64,000 nt of DNA from DAOUET01 sp034430155. Lineage in GTDB: Bacteria > Chloroflexota > Anaerolineae > Anaerolineales > UBA4823. Positions 25,410 through 33,551 of the stretch are shown here, one piece after another. A program made the translations under genes and the position numbers. Where the stretch lies: NCBI GenBank assembly GCA_034430155.1, contig DAOUET010000092.1:62001-126000 (forward strand), read 5' to 3'. Positions within the stretch are counted from its first letter, which is position 1. Every line of letters begins with the position of its first letter. The notes under the pieces were generated by a model. It saw only the letters and a list, made by a program, of their open reading frames with translations. It had not been told where the DNA came from and did no database searches.

Positions 25410-25465
25410 ACGCTCTAAAATGGCAAAGCGACAGCATGCCTTGATATTTCCCAGGGGGATTCGAA

Positions 25466-25812
25466 TTATTCTTCGATCTGCAAGACCTCTTGTAAGTCGT
25501 CGACCAGGTCATCGACGTGCTTTAGACTGATAGAAAGCCTCGCCAAGCCGGGATCAACCTGAAGGGGCGTTCCGGCGGTCGAAGCATGCGTCATAGCAGC
25601 CGGCACCTCGATCAACGATTCCACCCCACCCCCACCGCCCTCCAATGCTGCCAGGTAGCCCTCCAAGGCGGTGTAGGTGGGGTCCCTCGTGAGGGAATAC
25701 TATAACCGCGATGCTTACCGACCCCTTCCTGAGCCTAGGTAGAGGTCTGAAAAATCGGCGCCATCACCGCTCCTGTATGCGGGTTCGGTTTCTGATCAGT
25801 ATGGATGGCCAG
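25466..25812 (-). pseudogene. Cystathionine gamma-synthase/lyase-type PLP enzyme, internally deleted and frameshifted
   Basis: Read on the minus strand from 25809, the sequence gives AIHTDQKPNPHTGAVMAPIF, QTST, a TAG where the family has Tyr, then AQEGVGKHRGY. After a frameshift it gives YSLTRDPTYTALEGYLAALE. These are the N-terminal ~65 residues of the Cys/Met-metabolism PLP enzymes. It then joins directly at a GGGGG run to the C-terminal ~50 residues: GVESLIEVPAAMTHAS, TPLQVDPGLARLSISLKHVD and DLVDDLQEVL. The central ~270 residues, including the PLP lysine, are missing. The deletion joins two Gly-rich spots. The gene cannot make a working enzyme. Confidence 0.85.
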
Positions 25813-25858
25813 GAGAGAGCAGTTATAATAGATGTTGATCTAATTGATAAGGTCTTTT

Positions 25859-26281
25859 ATGGACATCTTCTTTCGAGATCCGAGTGAAATCCCATTACCG
25901 CCCGAAGATGTGCGGATTCGCCAACTGCAGGCCGATCCTTGGCCTGATGGCCGGCGGGTGCGTGTATTCATGGAAATTACCCCATTCCAGAAGCGACCCA
26001 ATGGTGAAATCAGTGTAAGGGATGCTCAGGGTAATAAAGTTGCGAACTTGAGCATTATAGAGACAATCGACCCTAAAATGGAATTTACGCTTCATTTGCG
26101 CCTCGCTAAACCGCAAGGACATTTCTATGTATCTGCCAAAGTGTTTTACCACTTGGCGGATCAGGAGGGTGAATCTGAGGATTCCCCGCAGGTAGATCGG
26201 CTGAAACCACCTTTTTCAAACAAAATCAGGATTGTTGATCAAGCTGAGACCACTTTTGAAATAAAAAAGGATGCAGGTTGA
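25859..26281 (+). CDS. Conserved hypothetical protein, beta-sandwich-like
   Basis: This is a 140-residue protein from the ATG at 25859 (MDIFFRDPSEIPLPPEDVRI); a TTG at 25844 would add five residues. It has no signal peptide or membrane helix. The body alternates strand-like stretches (RRVRVFMEITPF, KVANLSIIET, FTLHLRLAK, GHFYVSAKVFYHL) as in an Ig-like or transthyretin-like fold, and ends with a charged tail. I recall similar short proteins in Chloroflexota genomes but no function. TATAAT at 25824-25829 may be its -10 box, placing the transcript start about 23 bases before the ATG. The ABC exporter pair follows after 126 bases. Confidence 0.65.
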   Translation: MDIFFRDPSEIPLPPEDVRIRQLQADPWPDGRRVRVFMEITPFQKRPNGEISVRDAQGNKVANLSIIETIDPKMEFTLHLRLAKPQGHFYVSAKVFYHLADQEGESEDSPQVDRLKPPFSNKIRIVDQAETTFEIKKDAG

Positions 26282-26407
26282 TTTTTGATAAAATAGATCT
26301 TTCTTCCCGGCTGCAGGTAGATTTTCTTTTTTCGGTTTATTGCCATTATCACATTTCTGTATCTCCATAAAGTTATTTACCCCCAGAATGTACCCCTTGT
26401 CCTATCC

Positions 26408-28225
26408 ATGAAACCTCTCTTACGATTACGCATTTTTTTGCGACCATACCATACTCAAATCATCCTAGCCTTACTTACCCTGATTTTGGTAACCGGAATC
26501 AATCTGGTTGTGCCCATTATTATTCGCCAGGTAATCGATGTGGGTCTGGCTCGCGCCCAGATAAACTTACTGATACAGTCCGCCGTGATCATCCTGGTAA
26601 TCGGTTCGCTGCGGGCCGGCTTGGTTTATTTCCAGCGCTATTTGAGCGAGTGGATAGCCTCACACATCGGTTACGATCTGCGGAACCGCTTGTATGACCA
26701 TATCCAACACCTGTCCTTTACCTATCATGATCACGCTCAAACCGGACAGCTCATCAGCCGCTGTATCGAAGACGTGCGTTCGATAGAACGCTTTACTGGC
26801 TTTGGGGTGGTAGAACTCCTGCAAATAAGCCTGCTGTTAGTTGGCATTGTCACCTTGCTTTTTATCAGCAACGCCCGTCTGGCTGCGATTGCGCTCACAC
26901 CCATGATCCCATTGGTACTGATGACTACCAACTTCGGAAGTCGAATCGGCGCCTTCTTCCTGGTGGTCGATAACGCTCTCGGCGAACTCTCCGCTCGCTT
27001 GCAGGAAAACGTTACAGGTGTCCAGGTGGTGCGCGCCTTTGCCAGGGAGCCTTACGAGATCGAACGCTTCGACCAGGGCAACCGCAGCCTGTACAACGCC
27101 CGCGTCACCGTCATCGGCGAGTGGTCCAAAATTATGCCCACCTCATACCTTCTGGTAACCCTTGGTACCATCTTAATATTGTGGTTCGGTGGTCAGATGG
27201 TGATCCAGGGGGAAATGACAATTGGCGAAGTAGTGGCCTTCAACAGCTATCTACTCATGCTGGCATCCCCTGCCCAACAACTTACCTGGTTAGTCAACCT
27301 GGCGGGGGAAGCTGTTGCCGGCGTTCGCCGGACCTTTGAGATTCTAGATCTCGAACCGGAAATCCGTTCCCCTGAGGGAGCCGTTAGCCCAACAACCCTG
27401 TCCGGACGCGTCGAATTTTACAATGTGCGCTTCCATTATCATGGAGAGACAACCCAGGCTTTAGAAGACATCAATCTAACCGTAGAGCCAAACCAGGTTG
27501 TCGCTTTAATCGGTCCCACAGGATCAGGTAAAACCAGCCTGGTCAACCTTATCCCACGTTTCTACGACGCCAGCCAGGGCGCAATTCTAATAGACGGTCA
27601 TGACGTACGCCAGCTTGACTTGATTTCTTTGCGCAAACAAATCGGCATTGTGTTGCAAACTTCGCTGCTCTTCTCAACGACCCTGCGGGAGAACATCGCT
27701 TATGGGCGACCAGGTGCCAGCCAGGACGAAATTATGATGGCAGCTAAGGCCGCTCAAGCTCACAATTTCATTATTGACATGCCTCAAGGCTACGACACGG
27801 TCGTGGGTGAACGTGGTGTCACCCTCTCCGGAGGTCAGCGCCAGCGGGTTGCAATCGCCCGTGCTTTGCTGATGGATCCCCGTATTCTAATCCTGGATGA
27901 CTCAACTTCCAGCGTAGATACGCAGACAGAGAGATTGATCCAGCATGCTCTGGATCGATTGATGGAAGGCCGCACCACCTTTGTAATCGCTCACCGCTTA
28001 TCCACCGTCCGCCGGGCTGATCTCATTCTGGTGATGGAAAATGGCAGGATTGTCGAGCGCGGCATTCACGCCGAGTTGCTCGCTCAGGAAGGCCTGTATC
28101 GCGAAATTTATGATCTGCAATTACGCGACCAGGAGCAATTTCGCCAGGAAATGGAAGCGCTCGAAGCCAGTCCCATCGCTCAACAGATCACGGTCTCCAG
28201 GTCCCATGGAATCGATACCGATTAA
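26408..28225 (+). CDS. ABC exporter half-transporter, degenerate-site subunit
   Basis: This 605-residue protein has six membrane helices (~residues 15-310) followed by a nucleotide-binding domain. The NBD has Walker A GPTGSGKTSLVNL (~373), Q-loop VLQTSLLFSTTLRENIAYG, the canonical signature LSGGQRQRVAIARALL, and a Walker B ending LILDDSTSSVDTQ. There Asp stands where the catalytic Glu normally follows Walker B, followed by AHRLSTVRRAD. This is the pattern of the degenerate subunit in heterodimeric exporters (TM287, BmrC). The partner gene begins six bases after the stop and has the complementary pattern, so both form one pump for drugs or lipids. No Shine-Dalgarno is evident. Confidence 0.9.
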   Translation: MKPLLRLRIFLRPYHTQIILALLTLILVTGINLVVPIIIRQVIDVGLARAQINLLIQSAVIILVIGSLRAGLVYFQRYLSEWIASHIGYDLRNRLYDHIQHLSFTYHDHAQTGQLISRCIEDVRSIERFTGFGVVELLQISLLLVGIVTLLFISNARLAAIALTPMIPLVLMTTNFGSRIGAFFLVVDNALGELSARLQENVTGVQVVRAFAREPYEIERFDQGNRSLYNARVTVIGEWSKIMPTSYLLVTLGTILILWFGGQMVIQGEMTIGEVVAFNSYLLMLASPAQQLTWLVNLAGEAVAGVRRTFEILDLEPEIRSPEGAVSPTTLSGRVEFYNVRFHYHGETTQALEDINLTVEPNQVVALIGPTGSGKTSLVNLIPRFYDASQGAILIDGHDVRQLDLISLRKQIGIVLQTSLLFSTTLRENIAYGRPGASQDEIMMAAKAAQAHNFIIDMPQGYDTVVGERGVTLSGGQRQRVAIARALLMDPRILILDDSTSSVDTQTERLIQHALDRLMEGRTTFVIAHRLSTVRRADLILVMENGRIVERGIHAELLAQEGLYREIYDLQLRDQEQFRQEMEALEASPIAQQITVSRSHGIDTD

Positions 28226-28231
28226 TTAATC

Positions 28232-30061
28232 ATGGCTCAATCTCCTCCCCATATCGAAGACATTTACTTGAAGGGCTACGATCCAAAAATAGTAAGGCGC
28301 TTGGTTTTTTATGTGGGTCCATACCGTCGGCGGTTCCTGCTGGCGTTACTTTTTATGCTCACCGGTTCAGCAGCTGCGGTTGCAGGCCCATACCTGGTTA
28401 AAGTTGCCCTCGATTCCGGCATGGAAGCCGGATCGTTAGCGGCTCTGCGCCAGGCAATCTTACTTTATCTGCTGGCAGCTGCGGTTCAATGGGTAGCAAC
28501 TTACCTGCGCGTCAATATCATGGCTCGCGTAGGCCAGTCGATCATCTATGACCTGCGCGCTCATTTATTTGAACACCTCCAGAATCTCTCTCTAAGTTTC
28601 TTTAACCGTTACAGCGTTGGTCGCGTCATCACCAGAGTGATAAACGATGTGGGCGTCTTGCGGGAATTCCTCACTTGGGCAGTGCTGGCGATCGCCCGTG
28701 ACCTGTTCACGTTGGTAGGGATTCTGTTCGCAATGTTGAGTATGGATCTACACTTATCCCTGCTGACCTTCACAGTCTTGCCTATCATGATGGTTGCTAC
28801 CATCATCTTCCGCACGAAAGCCCGTGAAAATTACCGGCAAGTGCGCGCTGCCATCAGCTGGGTCAACTCAGTTCTGGCTGAAAACATCAATGGTGTTCGA
28901 GTCGTGCAGGCTTTTTCTCGGCAAGCGGTCAACTACCAGAACTTTCGCGGAGAAGTCAATCAATATAATCTGGATTCAAACCTGCGAGCTGCTCGGGTGG
29001 CAGCAGCTTTCCCAGCCTCCATAGAATTCTTGGGAACGTTGGCAACAGCTCTGGTGATCTGGTTAGGAGGCACTGCCGTGCTGGGAGAGCAGATCACCGC
29101 TGGTGTGTTGGTGGCCTTTGTGCTTTATATCGACCGTTTCTTCGACCCCATTCGAGACTTGAGCCGGCGGTATGATTCTTTCCAATCCACCATGGCTGGT
29201 GGAGAACGTATCTTTACCCTGCTAGATACTCCTTCCGAAGTAGCAGACGCTCCCGAAGCCATCGATTTCCCCCGGATACGTGGAGAGGTGCGCTTTGAGG
29301 ACGTCTCCTTTTATTACACTGACGACCAGATACAAGCAGGAGAGGCATCATCTGGGGGTGATCTGCCCATCCGGCCTCGACAATATGTATTAGAGCACAT
29401 CAATCTGCATGTACCAGCCGGCCAGACTATCGCCCTGGTGGGTGAAACCGGTGCAGGCAAATCCACCCTCGTGAAATTAATTAGCCGCTTTCACGATCCC
29501 ACCGAGGGAAGGATTTTTATCGATGGTTATGATCTGAAGCACGTCACTCAAAGCAGTCTACGAAAACAAATGGGTATCGTCCTGCAGGATCCTTTCCTAT
29601 TCAACGGCACTATCCGGGAGAACATTCGCTTTGGCCGCCTGAATGCCAGGAATGAAGAAATCGAGGCTGCCGCCACAGCTGTTGGCGCCCACGAATTCAT
29701 CATGCGCATGCGTCATGGATTTGACAGCCCGGTTGAAGAAGGTGGCGCACTACTATCTGTCGGCCAGCGCCAGTTGATCTCGTTCGCCCGCGCCTTGCTG
29801 GCAGATCCATGCATATTAATCCTTGACGAAGCCACCTCCTCCGTGGATACCCAAACTGAACGCCTCATTCAGCGCGCCCTGGCACGCCTCTTGCAAGGTA
29901 GAACTGCGATTGTAATCGCCCACCGCCTCTCCACGGTGGTCAATGCTGATTTCATCGTCGTGATTCAGGATGGTCGGATTGTCGAACAGGGCACTCATAG
30001 CGAACTACTCGCTTCAGGCGGTGTATATTTCCATCTCTACACCACAGGGTTCGAAGGGTAA
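28232..30061 (+). CDS. ABC exporter half-transporter, consensus-site subunit
   Basis: This is the 609-residue partner of the preceding gene. Six helices (~residues 30-330) are followed by an NBD with Walker A GETGAGKSTLVKLI (~420), VLQDPFLFNGTIRENIRFG, a variant signature LLSVGQRQLISFARALL (SVGQ for SGGQ), Walker B ILILDEATSSVD with the catalytic Glu, and AHRLSTVVNAD. The variant signature here and the Asp in the partner's Walker B fall in the same composite ATP site, so one site is impaired and the other intact, as expected of a heterodimer. The transported substrate cannot be told. It is followed by an independent promoter at 30115. Confidence 0.9.
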   Translation: MAQSPPHIEDIYLKGYDPKIVRRLVFYVGPYRRRFLLALLFMLTGSAAAVAGPYLVKVALDSGMEAGSLAALRQAILLYLLAAAVQWVATYLRVNIMARVGQSIIYDLRAHLFEHLQNLSLSFFNRYSVGRVITRVINDVGVLREFLTWAVLAIARDLFTLVGILFAMLSMDLHLSLLTFTVLPIMMVATIIFRTKARENYRQVRAAISWVNSVLAENINGVRVVQAFSRQAVNYQNFRGEVNQYNLDSNLRAARVAAAFPASIEFLGTLATALVIWLGGTAVLGEQITAGVLVAFVLYIDRFFDPIRDLSRRYDSFQSTMAGGERIFTLLDTPSEVADAPEAIDFPRIRGEVRFEDVSFYYTDDQIQAGEASSGGDLPIRPRQYVLEHINLHVPAGQTIALVGETGAGKSTLVKLISRFHDPTEGRIFIDGYDLKHVTQSSLRKQMGIVLQDPFLFNGTIRENIRFGRLNARNEEIEAAATAVGAHEFIMRMRHGFDSPVEEGGALLSVGQRQLISFARALLADPCILILDEATSSVDTQTERLIQRALARLLQGRTAIVIAHRLSTVVNADFIVVIQDGRIVEQGTHSELLASGGVYFHLYTTGFEG

Positions 30062-30114
30062 TTCACTTTTCAAAAATGTAAGCGCGCCTGCCTCCAACGG
30101 TTACTCCAGCGTAA

Positions 30115-30143
30115 TTGACGCGCCCTCAGGGGCGTGCTAGAAT
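30115..30143 (+). promoter_or_regulatory. Sigma70-type promoter, probable leaderless start for the PD40 gene
   Basis: TTGACG at 30115-30120, a 17-base spacer, and TAGAAT at 30138-30143 with a TGC extension form a near-consensus promoter. The ATG at 30151 lies eight bases after the -10 box, at the expected transcript start, with no room for a ribosome binding site. The in-frame TTG at 30115 is thus the -35 box rather than a start codon. Confidence 0.75.
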
Positions 30144-30150
30144 GCGTAAA

Positions 30151-32157
30151 ATGTCTCTACCACCGGCACCACCCCCGGACAAGCTCCCATCAACGCCTCA
30201 GCAGCAGGGGTCGCCCAGGAAATCACGGGGCCAAACCAGGACGATTGCGGTTATTTTATGCGTTCCCCTGATTATCTTGAGCCTGTTGGCTTGGCCACTA
30301 GTGCAGGCTCGAGTGATCTCGCCTTTACCGATAACTCCCCCTATCACCCTATCAGTTACATCCAAACGCCCCATCACCGAAGCAGGCATCCAATCGACAC
30401 CATTTGCTTCCCGGGTACCCAGTCCTACGGTTACATCCACAATTGCCCCTAGTCCGCAGATGACCGTCCCTTCGCTCTTCCTAAACTCCCCTTTATATCG
30501 AGGCACGATCTTCCTGGCAATGGGCGAAAGTGGTTATACCCATCTCTTCGCTTATCGGCCCTTATCTCTGCCACTTACTCGCATCACAGATGGTGCCTGG
30601 GACGATATCACCCCTGCTCTGAGCCCCGATCACAGGCGATTGGCATTTGCATCCAATCGCGCCGGTCAATGGGATTTGTATCTGCTCGACCTGAGGGACG
30701 GAGAAGTCACCCGTCTGATGGAAACACCTGAATATGACGCTTTTCCTACCTGGTCGCCTGATGGCCAGTTCGTCGCCTATGAAACCTATAGCGGGGATAA
30801 TTTTGAAATCGTCATCCGAGCCATAGACGGCTCTCAAGCTCCTATCATCCTGAGTGACCATCCAGCAGCTGATTTTGCACCGGCTTGGTCGCCGCGAGGT
30901 CGGCAGATTGCCTTTGTCTCCACCCGGACTGGCGAACCCGAAATCTGGCTGGCTGACCTCGACAAAGTGGGGGCAGAACGCTTCACCAATCTCAGCCAGG
31001 ATTCACAATCGATTGAATCTCACCCTGTCTGGTCCAGTGATGGCTCAAGACTGGCGTGGGCAGCCACACATAACGGCAACCACAACCTGTATGTGTGGAG
31101 CAGCGATGATGGTGAGCCGCGTTATGCCGGCAGCGGCGACTGGCCGGCTTGGAGCCCGGACAGTACCACGTTGCTGACTACCATTTTGGAACCTCAAGAG
31201 ACCTTGATAACCGCCAATACGGTTGAGGATAATCTACTGGTGCTACCCCCGTTTATCTTACCAGGACCAGTGAAAGGTTTAACCTGGGACGATGTGACCT
31301 TAAATCGCCCCTTAGCAAATGCCTTCGATCAGGCTGCTCAACTCACACCGACTCCCCCATGGCAAGCCGCGGTATCAAACGGTTCAGGCATTCCAGGCGG
31401 CCGCCAGCACCTGGTACCCCTTCAAGATGTACAAGCGCCATATGCACTGCTTCACGATTTTGTAGATGAGGCATTCCAGGCCCTGCGCGAACGTGTGGCA
31501 AAAGAAGCCGGATGGGACTTGCTTGCCACCCTAGAAAACGCCTTCGTGCCCCTTACCGATCCGCTGCCCCCAAGCATGGGCAGCGATTGGCTGTACACCG
31601 GCAGGGCTTTCGCCTTCAACACACTCCCGCTCAATGCCGGCTGGCTCGTGATAGTACCTGAGCAATTCGGCTCTCAAACCTACTGGCGGGTGTACATAAG
31701 GGCTCGCTTTCAAGACGGTAGCCAGGGCATGCCACTGCAGTATCTTCCCTGGGATTTTGATGAGCGCTATAAAGGGGACCCGCTTACCTATGAGGCGGGT
31801 GGGGCTTTGGCGCTGGCTATTCCCAACGGGTATTGGGTTGACTTTACCGAGCTGGCTGGATCTTACGGCTGGGAGCGCCTTCCGGCGCTGATGACCTGGC
31901 GCTCAGCTTACTTCGCGGCTCGCATGAACGAATTTGTGTTCAAGGATGGTGAGGATTGGCGTTCAGCGATATTGGAGCTCTACCCACCTGAAGCATTGAT
32001 CACTCCCACAGCGATCATTCCCCCCACCCTGACTCCCAGGCCGACATCACGTTGGTTTCGTACCCCCACACCTACCCTAACCCCAACTCCTAGGCCAACC
32101 CTGACCCCCTTGAGCCCCACTGCTACGTTTTCCCCTACGCAGCAGCCAACCCCATAA
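30151..32157 (+). CDS. Membrane-anchored TolB-like (PD40) beta-propeller protein
   Basis: This is a 668-residue protein from the ATG at 30151. An N-terminal basic Pro-rich cytosolic piece (~35 residues) is followed by one membrane helix (IAVILCVPLIILSLLAWPLV) and a Pro/Thr-rich linker. Then come at least four PD40 repeats (~150-370): ALSPDHRRLAFASNRAGQWD, TWSPDGQFVAYET, AWSPRGRQIAFVSTRTGEPE, VWSSDGSRLAWA. The C-terminal ~280 residues form a second, unrecognised domain (LLHDFVDEAFQALRERVAKE, DWLYTGRAFAFNTLPLNAGW), ending in a TPTPTP-rich tail. It should sit outside the cell membrane. The function is unknown. An M23 lipoprotein gene follows after eight bases, suggesting a joint role in the envelope. 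Confidence 0.8.
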   Translation: MSLPPAPPPDKLPSTPQQQGSPRKSRGQTRTIAVILCVPLIILSLLAWPLVQARVISPLPITPPITLSVTSKRPITEAGIQSTPFASRVPSPTVTSTIAPSPQMTVPSLFLNSPLYRGTIFLAMGESGYTHLFAYRPLSLPLTRITDGAWDDITPALSPDHRRLAFASNRAGQWDLYLLDLRDGEVTRLMETPEYDAFPTWSPDGQFVAYETYSGDNFEIVIRAIDGSQAPIILSDHPAADFAPAWSPRGRQIAFVSTRTGEPEIWLADLDKVGAERFTNLSQDSQSIESHPVWSSDGSRLAWAATHNGNHNLYVWSSDDGEPRYAGSGDWPAWSPDSTTLLTTILEPQETLITANTVEDNLLVLPPFILPGPVKGLTWDDVTLNRPLANAFDQAAQLTPTPPWQAAVSNGSGIPGGRQHLVPLQDVQAPYALLHDFVDEAFQALRERVAKEAGWDLLATLENAFVPLTDPLPPSMGSDWLYTGRAFAFNTLPLNAGWLVIVPEQFGSQTYWRVYIRARFQDGSQGMPLQYLPWDFDERYKGDPLTYEAGGALALAIPNGYWVDFTELAGSYGWERLPALMTWRSAYFAARMNEFVFKDGEDWRSAILELYPPEALITPTAIIPPTLTPRPTSRWFRTPTPTLTPTPRPTLTPLSPTATFSPTQQPTP

Positions 32158-32165
32158 CCTGGGCT

Positions 32166-33332
32166 ATGAGCCTCTCCGCATCCATACGTCGCAACTGGTA
32201 CGGGTCAATCCTGATGGGGCTGGCTATTTCACTCCTTTATGCTTGCCTGCCAGCACCATTCGCCACTCTGCCGCCATCCCCGAGTAGCATTCCCACCAGA
32301 GCACCCAGGCTGCCAACAGATTCGCCGGTACCAAAGGGCGATTTAATGGCCATCCCCGCCACCCCACTTATGGTCCTCGATACAAAAATTGCCAAACAGG
32401 TTACGCTTCCGGTCGATCAGCCGCCTACCCCAGGACCCGACCCATTGCGGTTTTCTTTTCCAACACCTGGTCCTGCCCCCGTCTCCGCTTGGCGTCCTGC
32501 ACTTTATCCCACGCCCTGGGCACAGACACCATACGATCACTTCTACTTCGCTCGTCCTATCGCGGCCGATGAGATCAACTGGCCCCTGGCAAACTATCGT
32601 TACGGGGGGGTATTCTTTGAAGATATCGTACACAGCGGGGTCGACATTCCAGCATCTCCTGGCACCCCGGTGCTGGCTGCTGCTCCGGGGAAAGTCACCT
32701 GGGCAGGGTATGGCCTGTATTATGGCTATTTTGATACCTCTGATCCGTATGGTTTAGCCATCCTTATCCGCCACGATTTTGGATACCAGGGCGAAACCCT
32801 ATATACAGTTTACGGACACCTTGACCACATCGATGTGGTCAAAGGACAACACGTCGAGAGCGGTGACCAGATCGGTCTCAGCGGCCAAACCGGAAAAGTA
32901 ACGGGACCACACCTTCACTTTGAAGTTCGTTTGAGCAAAGGTGACTTCTTCTCGACACGCAACCCAGAACTCTGGCTGGTGCCGCCCCAGGGTTGGGGCG
33001 TTGTTGCTGGGCGGGTGATGAATACCGGCGGCGTTTTCCTAGAAGGTCAGCTGGTCACGCTACGCTCCCAAAGCAGTGGGCAAACCTGGTCAGCCTATTC
33101 CTACGGTGCTGGTCCAGTACACAGCGACCCATACTACCAAGAAAACATGGTGATCAGCGACCTGCCTGCTGGTAGATATTATGTCGAGATCAATTATTTG
33201 AGCAAGAATTACACTTTAGAGTTCCAGATCCAACCTGGTTTGGTAAATACTTTCACCTTTCGAGGGCGCAGCGGTTTCGTTTCTGAACATCCGGCGGCAC
33301 TACCTGGAAATTTTACTCCGCCTTCCCCTTGA
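32166..33332 (+). CDS. M23 (LytM-type) peptidase lipoprotein
   Basis: This 388-residue protein has a lipobox LLYAC (Cys27) and a Thr/Pro-rich linker. Its LytM domain (~residues 150-270) has the zinc motifs HSGVD (first His and Asp) and HLHFE, with the usual VLAAAPGKVTWAGYG, YGHLDHIDVVKGQHV and IGLSGQTGKVTGPHLHF. It probably cleaves peptidoglycan cross-links or acts as a regulator at the cell surface. The C-terminal ~100 residues (GVVAGRVMNTGGVFLEGQLV, YYVEINYLSKNYTLEFQI) form a carboxypeptidase-regulatory-like beta domain. It starts eight bases after the PD40 gene and is probably co-transcribed with it. Palindromic repeat copy B follows. Confidence 0.88.
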   Translation: MSLSASIRRNWYGSILMGLAISLLYACLPAPFATLPPSPSSIPTRAPRLPTDSPVPKGDLMAIPATPLMVLDTKIAKQVTLPVDQPPTPGPDPLRFSFPTPGPAPVSAWRPALYPTPWAQTPYDHFYFARPIAADEINWPLANYRYGGVFFEDIVHSGVDIPASPGTPVLAAAPGKVTWAGYGLYYGYFDTSDPYGLAILIRHDFGYQGETLYTVYGHLDHIDVVKGQHVESGDQIGLSGQTGKVTGPHLHFEVRLSKGDFFSTRNPELWLVPPQGWGVVAGRVMNTGGVFLEGQLVTLRSQSSGQTWSAYSYGAGPVHSDPYYQENMVISDLPAGRYYVEINYLSKNYTLEFQIQPGLVNTFTFRGRSGFVSEHPAALPGNFTPPSP

Positions 33333-33362
33333 CACCCAGAACATCTGTGCTAAACTAATTAG

Positions 33363-33455
33363 TAGTTACGCAGTTCAGGTAAAAATCGGGGGTGTTTGGG
33401 CGGGCAATGCCCGCCCAAACACCCCCATCTTCCCACCAACTGCGTAAGTCCTACT
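33363..33455. repeat. MITE-like palindromic repeat, copy B (upstream of recA)
   Basis: This is the reverse complement of copy A with only scattered differences: TTACGCAGTT on the left, AACTGCGTAAGTCCTACT on the right, and the same central palindrome GGGGGTGTTTGGGCGGGC / GCCCGCCCAAACACCCCC with ATG or CAT at its middle. The flanks share ACTAAT (near 33354 and 33454), perhaps a target duplication. It begins about 30 bases after the M23 gene stop and ends about 95 bases before the recA ATG. Relative to the downstream gene it has the same orientation as copy A has to topA. Confidence 0.8.
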
Positions 33456-33551
33456 AATATCAAGCTTATAATTAAGAGGGGAGCATCTAGAACGCTACTT
33501 GTGGACAATATCTGCCCACATCTACGGTACTTAGAACCAGGAGTGACAAAC

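Noticed and set aside
33462..33551. Possible LexA (SOS) box before recA, TAGAACGCTACTTGTGG
   Set aside because: Only the GAAC half matches a Bacillus-type box and the second half is too far from GTTC to be counted.
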